Assembly: GCA_964558875.1 (NCBI GenBank)
Contig: CAZLGM010000040.1
Coordinates: 1 to 18,295 of the forward strand
Origin: CAZLGM01 sp964558875
GTDB taxonomy: Bacteria; Desulfobacterota; Desulfobulbia; Desulfobulbales; Desulfocapsaceae
Length of the DNA stretch: 18,295 nucleotides
Direction of reading: 5' to 3'
The notes beneath the pieces are model-generated. The model searched no databases and was not told where the DNA came from. It saw nothing but the letters and a program-made list of their open reading frames with translations. Below, in pieces: positions 13,985 to 18,295 of the stretch (position 1 is the first letter of the stretch; each line of letters starts with the position of its first letter). Made by a program: the position numbers and the translations under genes.

Positions 13985-14614
13985 TTGGCTAGAAATATAG
14001 GTGCAGCATGTCGTCGATGCAGGCGTGAGAATCTGAAGATGTATCTGAAGGGCGACAGGTGTTATTCTGATAAATGCTCTTTTGAACGTAGAGCCTTTGG
14101 GCCTGGTCAGCACGGTCAGGCAAGGTTTAGAAAAGTTTCCGACTATGCTGTTCAGCTTCGGGAAAAGCAAAAAGTCAAAGCCATGTATGGCATGCTTGAG
14201 GGCCAGTTCCGCCTCTACTTCAAGAAGGCAGACAGGCAGAAAGGTGTCACAGGTGAGAATCTCCTGGTGTTGCTGGAAAGGCGCCTGGATAATACGGTTT
14301 TTCGCCTTGGTCTGGCTTCTTCGAGGAATCAGGCTCGACAGCTTGTTCGACATAAACACATTCTTGTCAACGGCAAGAAGGTGGATATTCCATCCTTCCA
14401 GGTTTCACCTGGTGATGAAATCAGCCTGAAAGAGAAATCCAGGGCCAACAGTTTCATCGTCGAAAGTCTCGAAGCAGTCGAACGAAGGGGAGTACCCACC
14501 TGGCTTGAACTGGATAAGGATAGCTTCAAGGCCGTGGTCAAGGCGATGCCCAATCGCGAAGAGATCACCATGCCTATCCAGGAACAGCTTATTGTCGAAT
14601 TGTATTCGAAATAA
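13985..14614 (+). CDS. rpsD: 30S ribosomal protein S4, with zinc finger
   Basis: S4 starts 30S assembly and affects decoding accuracy; in E. coli it also represses the alpha operon. The 209-residue protein has cysteines 9, 12, 26 and 31 in the order CxxC-x13-CxxxxC, the zinc-binding form. Other marks are FGPGQHGQARFRKVSDYAVQ and an S4 RNA-binding domain with LERRLDNTVFRLGLASSRNQ and ARQLVRHKHILVNGKKVDIP. The end is EQLIVELYSK. The start is TTG at 13985 with GGAG some 9 bases upstream. Confidence 0.97.
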   Translation: MARNIGAACRRCRRENLKMYLKGDRCYSDKCSFERRAFGPGQHGQARFRKVSDYAVQLREKQKVKAMYGMLEGQFRLYFKKADRQKGVTGENLLVLLERRLDNTVFRLGLASSRNQARQLVRHKHILVNGKKVDIPSFQVSPGDEISLKEKSRANSFIVESLEAVERRGVPTWLELDKDSFKAVVKAMPNREEITMPIQEQLIVELYSK

Positions 14615-14674
14615 TAATTTGCTCGAAGAATAATCGTAACGAGACATCCCAATCCCTTGCCCAAGAGACAGCCG

Positions 14675-14744
14675 GTACCAGAACTTCGGTGGTATAAATT
14701 AACCCGCCTGGTTGAAGTTTTTGGATCGGCTTCTCCTGGTTGAA
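14675..14744 (+). other. Structured rpsD-rpoA spacer with a UUCG hairpin and a short direct repeat
   Basis: The 164-base spacer contains a C(UUCG)G tetraloop hairpin at 14675-14695. The AC/GT stem beside the loop continues, after an AGA bulge, into pairs of 14675-14679 with 14691-14695. Downstream, CCTGGTTGAA occurs twice, at 14707-14716 and 14735-14744. No T tract follows the hairpin. An internal promoter for rpoA may exist, but no clear -35/-10 pair is visible. Confidence 0.4.
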
Positions 14745-14778
14745 CAAGATAAAATAAAAACGCAGAGTAGGTAATCCC

Positions 14779-15813
14779 ATGACCCAAACTGCAGAAGAAA
14801 ACATCCCTTTTTACCGGAACTGGAGTGAGCTGATCAAACCAGAAAAGGTTGAGATTGATCTGGACAAGCACAGTGACACCTATGGCAAGTTTGTTTGTCA
14901 GCCGCTTGAAAGGGGATTTGCCACAACAATTGGCAACTCGCTCAGACGAATTTTACTCTCATCCCTTCAAGGAGTGGCAATCACCAGTGTAAAGATCGAA
15001 GGTGCCCTCCATGAGTTTACCTCGATGAAGGACATTGTAGAGGATGTTGCGGAAATAATATTAAATCTCAAACAGGTGCGACTGAAGCTCAATTCCGGAG
15101 ATCCTCAGACAGTCACCATTGAGAAAAAAGGACCTGGAAACGTAACTGCCGGAGATATCAGTGGTTCGTCTTTTGTCGAGGTGATGAATGAGGACCAGCA
15201 TATCTGCACGATAACCGGAAAGGCCACGTTTTCCGCCCAACTTACTGTTGAATGGGGAAAAGGATACCAGTCCGCTGAAGAGCAGTCAAAAGAGGAGTTG
15301 GCTATCGGCCAGATACCCATTGATGCCATCTTTACCCCGATCAAGAAGGTACAGTATGTGGTTTCCCAGGCACGGGTCGGCCAGCAGACCGACTATGATA
15401 AACTGACCATGGAAATTGAAACGGATGGTTCGGTAAAGCCTGAGAATGCATTGGCCTACGCTGGAAAGATCTTAAAAGATCAGATGTCGATCTTTATTAA
15501 TTTTGATGAACAGGCGGCTGTTCCGGAAATTGAAGAGGTCGATGAGGAAGAAACCGAACCGTTGAATCCCTATCTGGATAAACCGGTCGAAGATCTTGAG
15601 CTTTCCGTCCGGTCAGCCAATTGCCTGAGAAATGCCGAAATTCATTTTATCGGAGATTTGGCCCAGAAAACTGATCAGGAGATGTTGAAAACCAAAAACT
15701 TCGGTCGTAAGTCACTCAACGAAATCAAATCGTTGCTTGCTGAGATGGATTTGACCCTTGGAATGAAATTTGAAAACTGGACTCCGCCGGATCTCTCTGA
15801 AAAGAAAGAGTAA
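14779..15813 (+). CDS. rpoA: DNA-directed RNA polymerase alpha subunit
   Basis: Alpha dimerises to nucleate RNA polymerase assembly, and its C-terminal domain binds UP elements and activators. The 344-residue protein has the N-terminal domain with GRFxxxPLERGFATTIGNSL-type residues (here YGKFVCQPLERGFATTIGNS), the LRRILLSSLQGVAITSVKIE motif and the FTSMKDIVEDVAEIILNLK segment. An acidic linker at about residues 250-262 leads to the CTD, with LELSVRSANCLRNAEIHFIG and LKTKNFGRKSLNEIK. The length is slightly above the E. coli 329. An AGTAGG site precedes the ATG after the long structured spacer. Confidence 0.97.
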   Translation: MTQTAEENIPFYRNWSELIKPEKVEIDLDKHSDTYGKFVCQPLERGFATTIGNSLRRILLSSLQGVAITSVKIEGALHEFTSMKDIVEDVAEIILNLKQVRLKLNSGDPQTVTIEKKGPGNVTAGDISGSSFVEVMNEDQHICTITGKATFSAQLTVEWGKGYQSAEEQSKEELAIGQIPIDAIFTPIKKVQYVVSQARVGQQTDYDKLTMEIETDGSVKPENALAYAGKILKDQMSIFINFDEQAAVPEIEEVDEEETEPLNPYLDKPVEDLELSVRSANCLRNAEIHFIGDLAQKTDQEMLKTKNFGRKSLNEIKSLLAEMDLTLGMKFENWTPPDLSEKKE

Positions 15814-15870
15814 TGTGAGTTAAAAATACTAGAGCTAATTTGTACAAGCAGATAATTTGAGGATCAGTCA

Positions 15871-16260
15871 ATGAGACATAGAAAGGCCCATAGAAAACTC
15901 GGTCGAACTTCGGCTCATCGCGATGCCATGTTCAGAAATATGGTAACATCCCTTTTCGAGCATGAGCGCATTGTGACCACGGTTCAGAAGGCAAAAGAGC
16001 TTCGTCCCATCGCCGAAAAGATGATTACCCTGGCCAAAAAGGGTGACCTGCATGCCAGAAGACAAGCGCTGTCATATATCCGTTCCAAGGATATTGTTGC
16101 CAAGCTCTTTGATGAAATAAGTGAGCAGTACAGCGATCGCCAGGGCGGTTATACCAGGATTATTAAAACCGGTGCTCGTCAGGGAGACGCGGCGCCCATG
16201 GCCATCATTGAGCTGGTCGGTTATGAAGAAGACCTCGGTGAGGAAGAAGCTGACAACTAA
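15871..16260 (+). CDS. rplQ: 50S ribosomal protein L17
   Basis: L17 surrounds the tunnel exit. The 129-residue protein reads MRHRKAHRKLGRTSAHRDAM, FRNMVTSLFEHERIVTTVQK, AKELRPIAEKMITLAKKGD and a C-terminal domain with GGYTRIIKTGARQGDAAPMA. It ends in an acidic tail, EEDLGEEEADN. GAGGA lies eight bases before the ATG. It is the last gene of the alpha block, and the intrinsic terminator follows 25 bases later. Confidence 0.98.
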   Translation: MRHRKAHRKLGRTSAHRDAMFRNMVTSLFEHERIVTTVQKAKELRPIAEKMITLAKKGDLHARRQALSYIRSKDIVAKLFDEISEQYSDRQGGYTRIIKTGARQGDAAPMAIIELVGYEEDLGEEEADN

Positions 16261-16285
16261 CAGTCATTTCTGAGTTCAACTGATT

Positions 16286-16333
16286 AAGCTGGCGTGAATA
16301 GTGTGTACACCTATCCATGCCAGCTTTTTTTTT
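16286..16333 (+). terminator. Intrinsic terminator after rplQ
   Basis: AAGCTGGC at 16286-16293 pairs with GCCAGCTT at 16319-16326. The stem extends inward (G-T pair, then GAATAG against CTATCC with one A-C mismatch) to about 14 pairs from GCTGGC. The loop contains the palindrome GTGTACAC. Nine T follow at 16325-16333. This is the only clear strong terminator and ends the supercluster. Confidence 0.9.
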
Positions 16334-16486
16334 ACCTGGATAGACAAACATCCGCTAGCACTGCATCTTTATCCAATTGAATAAAGCTACAGCACTATCG
16401 AATGTTCACTGGGTTCGAGGTTAGAGTAGAAAGACAAACAAATAAAGAGTCTGGCAGATGTTCATAAAGTTTCTAGTGATTGCAGA
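16334..16486 (+). other. Spacer upstream of the YkgJ-type gene
   Basis: These 153 bases follow the terminator, so the next gene needs its own promoter. The best -35-like box is TTGAAT at 16377-16382, but no good -10 lies at the right distance. No clear SD is seen before 16487. No small ORF or RNA gene is supported. Confidence 0.3.
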
Positions 16487-17248
16487 ATGAATGAGAAGAA
16501 AGAATTTCCGGAAAATATGAAGCCACTCGGAAACGAGCCGTTTCCATTTTCGTGCCACTCAGGTCTGGACTGTTATATGACCTGTTGCCGGAATGTTGAC
16601 ATGTATCTCTTCCCCTACGACATTCTCAGGATGAAACAGTGTATTGGCATTGATTCGGAACAGTTCATGAGACAGTACACTCGGTTTGGTCAGGGGCCCC
16701 ATCCTTACTTTCCCGCAATAATGCTCAAACTTGACGAACAGTCAAAAGCGTGCCCCTTTTTGGGTGAAGATGGCTGTACAATCTATAAGGACCGACCTTC
16801 TTCATGCAGAACCTACCCGCTGGAAAGAGCTGTTGACAGGGACCAGTCTTCCGCCTCCAAAGGGGAATTTTATTTTCTCACCAACCATAGCTACTGCCAT
16901 GGGCATCAGGCAGAGACTACATTCACGGTAAAAGAATGGGTAAGGAACCAATGGATCCATGACTATAATACGATGAATGATCTGTGGGCCCAGGTGGACA
17001 CCTTTTTTGCAACCAATCCATGGAAAGGCGAAGGCGCGGGAGGCCCGAAACAGCAGATGGCTTTTATGGTCTGTTATAATATCGATGGTTTCAGAAGGTT
17101 TTCTGAGCAGCACAATCTTCTTGCTCAGTATCGTCTTGCCAAGGACTGGAAGCGCAGAATTGCAAATGAAGATAGTGAACTGCTGAAATTTGGCTTTGAG
17201 TGGTTGAAATTGATGATGGGCGGCCGCTCATCGCTATCTCCCCGGTAA
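16487..17248 (+). CDS. YkgJ-family cysteine-cluster protein, putative metal-binding
   Basis: A 253-residue soluble protein of the YkgJ/CxxCxxCC family (COG0727-like, named Fe-S or zinc cluster proteins; function not established). The N-terminal cluster is FSCHSGLDCYMTCC (C23, C29, C33, C34), then a YDILRMKQ-type helix. A second cluster is CPF...GCTIY...SCRTYPL (C89, C97, C107), plus C137. The region FTVKEWVRNQWIHDYNTMND is also typical of delta-proteobacterial members (from memory). No signal peptide or membrane segment is seen. The ATG at 16487 has no clear SD; M11 at 16517 is an alternative. It stands alone between a terminator and the rpsB leader, so a shared role with translation is only a guess. 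Family call good, function unknown. Confidence 0.85.
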   Translation: MNEKKEFPENMKPLGNEPFPFSCHSGLDCYMTCCRNVDMYLFPYDILRMKQCIGIDSEQFMRQYTRFGQGPHPYFPAIMLKLDEQSKACPFLGEDGCTIYKDRPSSCRTYPLERAVDRDQSSASKGEFYFLTNHSYCHGHQAETTFTVKEWVRNQWIHDYNTMNDLWAQVDTFFATNPWKGEGAGGPKQQMAFMVCYNIDGFRRFSEQHNLLAQYRLAKDWKRRIANEDSELLKFGFEWLKLMMGGRSSLSPR

Positions 17249-17287
17249 TAGAGACCACCGGTAGAACACAGAACCGGTATACCGGTA
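17241..17287 (+). repeat. Four CCGGTA repeats at 16/16/8-base spacing after the YkgJ-type gene
   Basis: CCGGTA occurs at 17242, 17258, 17274 and 17282, so successive starts are 16, 16 and 8 bases apart. The last two form the perfect 14-base palindrome ACCGGTATACCGGT (17273-17286). The first copy overlaps the stop region of the preceding gene. This could be an operator or an mRNA 3' end structure; chance is possible. Confidence 0.45.
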
Positions 17288-17305
17288 ACCTGCAACACCT
17301 TCTTA

Positions 17306-17355
17306 TTGACGACTCAACGGGAAACCTTGCAATGGTGACTGGTACATGGTAAAAA
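17306..17355 (+). promoter_or_regulatory. Candidate promoters for rpsB
   Basis: Two overlapping sigma-70-like candidates lie here: TTGACG (17306-17311) with TGCAAT 16 bases on (17328-17333), and TTGCAA (17327-17332) with TAAAAA 17 bases on (17350-17355). Both are partial matches (5/6 and 4/6; 4/6 and 4/6). A promoter is expected because a terminator and a separate gene lie upstream. Confidence 0.35.
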
Positions 17356-17377
17356 GAAATATTTTGTAGGACGTAGT

Positions 17378-17469
17378 GGGTCTGTCGTGGACCCGAGTTT
17401 AATCACAATACACACACTCCCGTAACAACTGGTGTTGCCGATTGGGAAATAAGGAAAACAAAGCCAATC
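17378..17469 (+). promoter_or_regulatory. Probable structured 5' leader of rpsB
   Basis: Between the candidate promoters and rpsB are three possible hairpins: GGGTC/GACCC (17378-17382 with 17390-17394), CAAC/GTTG (17426-17429 with 17434-17437) and GATTGG/CCAATC (17440-17445 with 17464-17469). In Gammaproteobacteria S2 represses rpsB-tsf through its leader; whether this leader does the same is inference, as it shows no recognised match. Confidence 0.4.
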
Positions 17470-17516
17470 AGGTGATCGAAGAGGAGTGGAGGAAAAACCA
17501 GAACATGGAGATGAGT

Positions 17517-18295
17517 ATGACAGCTGCAACTGTACGAGAAATGCTTCAGGCGGGCCTTCATTTCGGGCATCAGACCCGACGCTGGAACCCAAAGATGAAA
17601 CCGTTTATTTATGGACCTCGAAACGGCATCTATATTATCAACCTGGATATTACCAAACAACTGTTTGACAAAGCCTGTAATTTTGTAATGGATGAGGTCG
17701 CAGCAGGCGGATCTGTGCTGTTTGTGGGAACAAAACGACAGGCCCAGCAGATCATCAGGGAAGAAGCTCAGCGCTGCAACATGTATTATGTTGATCATAG
17801 ATGGCTTGGTGGTATGTTGACCAACTTTCAAACTATCAAGAAGTCCATAGAGCGCTTAAAAGAGATCGAGTCCATGCAGGCCGACGGTTCCATCAACCGT
17901 TTCCCCAAAAAAGAGATTCTGCTGATGGAAAAAGAACGGGTTAAGCTTGAACGCAACGTGGGCGGTATTAAGGACATGCGTTCTATCCCATCTGTAATTT
18001 TTATCATTGATCCGCGTAAAGAAGCGATCGCAGTCAACGAAGCCCACAAGCTGAATATTCCGATTGTTGCTATCACTGATACCAACTGTGATCCCGACGG
18101 CATCGATTATATTATTCCGGGCAACGATGATGCTATTAAATCAATACGGTTGATCAGCAATTGTCTGGCCGAATCTGTGCTGGCCGGACAGGCTAAGCGG
18201 GACGGTGACGAGGCCTCTGAGGAGGCCCTGGCTGCAGCCGTTGGAGACGGAGGCCAGGAGGCTGAAGAGAGTTCCAAAGAGAACTCCGAAGAGAA
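17517..18295 (+). CDS. rpsB: 30S ribosomal protein S2, 3'-truncated by the window edge
   Basis: S2 is a late-binding 30S protein needed for S1 attachment. The open frame covers 259 codons without a stop. It matches the family: VREMLQAGLHFGHQTRRWNP, KMKPFIYGPRNGIYIINLD, LFVGTKRQAQQIIREEA, DHRWLGGMLTNFQTIKKSIE, VGGIKDM and the end motif ITDTNCDPDGIDYIIPGNDD. From about residue 228 there is an acidic, Ala/Gly-rich tail, making it longer than the 241 residues of E. coli. I chose the ATG at 17517, with GGAG at 17507-17510. In-frame ATGs at 17505 (GGAGG at 17488-17492) and 17511 are alternatives. tsf is expected downstream but not visible. Confidence 0.95.
   Translation, partial: MTAATVREMLQAGLHFGHQTRRWNPKMKPFIYGPRNGIYIINLDITKQLFDKACNFVMDEVAAGGSVLFVGTKRQAQQIIREEAQRCNMYYVDHRWLGGMLTNFQTIKKSIERLKEIESMQADGSINRFPKKEILLMEKERVKLERNVGGIKDMRSIPSVIFIIDPRKEAIAVNEAHKLNIPIVAITDTNCDPDGIDYIIPGNDDAIKSIRLISNCLAESVLAGQAKRDGDEASEEALAAAVGDGGQEAEESSKENSEE

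Noticed and set aside
16406..16425. A tRNA T-loop-like GGTTCGAGG
   Set aside because: There is no matching T stem, acceptor or anticodon arm around it, so it is a chance match.

Overview
The window holds almost the whole S10-spc-alpha ribosomal protein supercluster of a bacterium, read entirely on the + strand. It continues from a 5'-truncated tuf gene and ends with a 3'-truncated rpsB gene. The gene order is tuf-rpsJ-rplC-rplD-rplW-rplB-rpsS-rplV-rpsC-rplP-rpmC-rpsQ-rplN-rplX-rplE-rpsN-rpsH-rplF-rplR-rpsE-rpmD-rplO-secY-map-infA-rpmJ-rpsM-rpsK-rpsD-rpoA-rplQ. A strong intrinsic terminator follows, then a lone YkgJ-type cysteine-cluster gene, then rpsB.

The organism is most likely a Gram-negative bacterium of the Desulfobacterota (former Deltaproteobacteria), possibly near Desulfobulbales. 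This is inferred from the protein sequences, the zinc-ribbon L24, the type Z S14, the secY-map-infA-rpmJ order without adk, and a base composition near 50% GC by eye. It has not been checked by any search. Two runs of exactly 100 N mark a draft, probably metagenomic, scaffold.

Layout: 1-870 is the end of EF-Tu. 880-5826 is the S10 block, broken by an N gap that removes the end of rpsS and the start of rplV. 5910-10465 is the spc block, with a second N gap inside rpsH that is an assembly artefact because the flanks repeat the same 55 bases. 10566-12668 is secY and map. 12745-16260 is infA and the alpha block including RNA polymerase alpha. 16286-16333 is the terminator. 16487-17248 is the YkgJ-family gene, and 17249-17516 is a leader region with repeats and hairpins before rpsB at 17517.

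The genes work together as the core of translation (both ribosomal subunits, EF-Tu, IF-1), nascent protein maturation (Map), protein export (SecY) and transcription (alpha subunit). Close spacing and several stop/start overlaps indicate long polycistronic transcripts. No mobile element, CRISPR array, rRNA or tRNA gene was seen, and no stretch over 300 bases lacks a gene. I see no undescribed multi-gene system. The points worth a second look are the two gaps, structured intergenic RNAs (especially rpsE-rpmD and upstream of rpsB), the confinement of TTG starts to small-subunit genes, a periodic CCGGTA repeat, and the cysteine-cluster gene.
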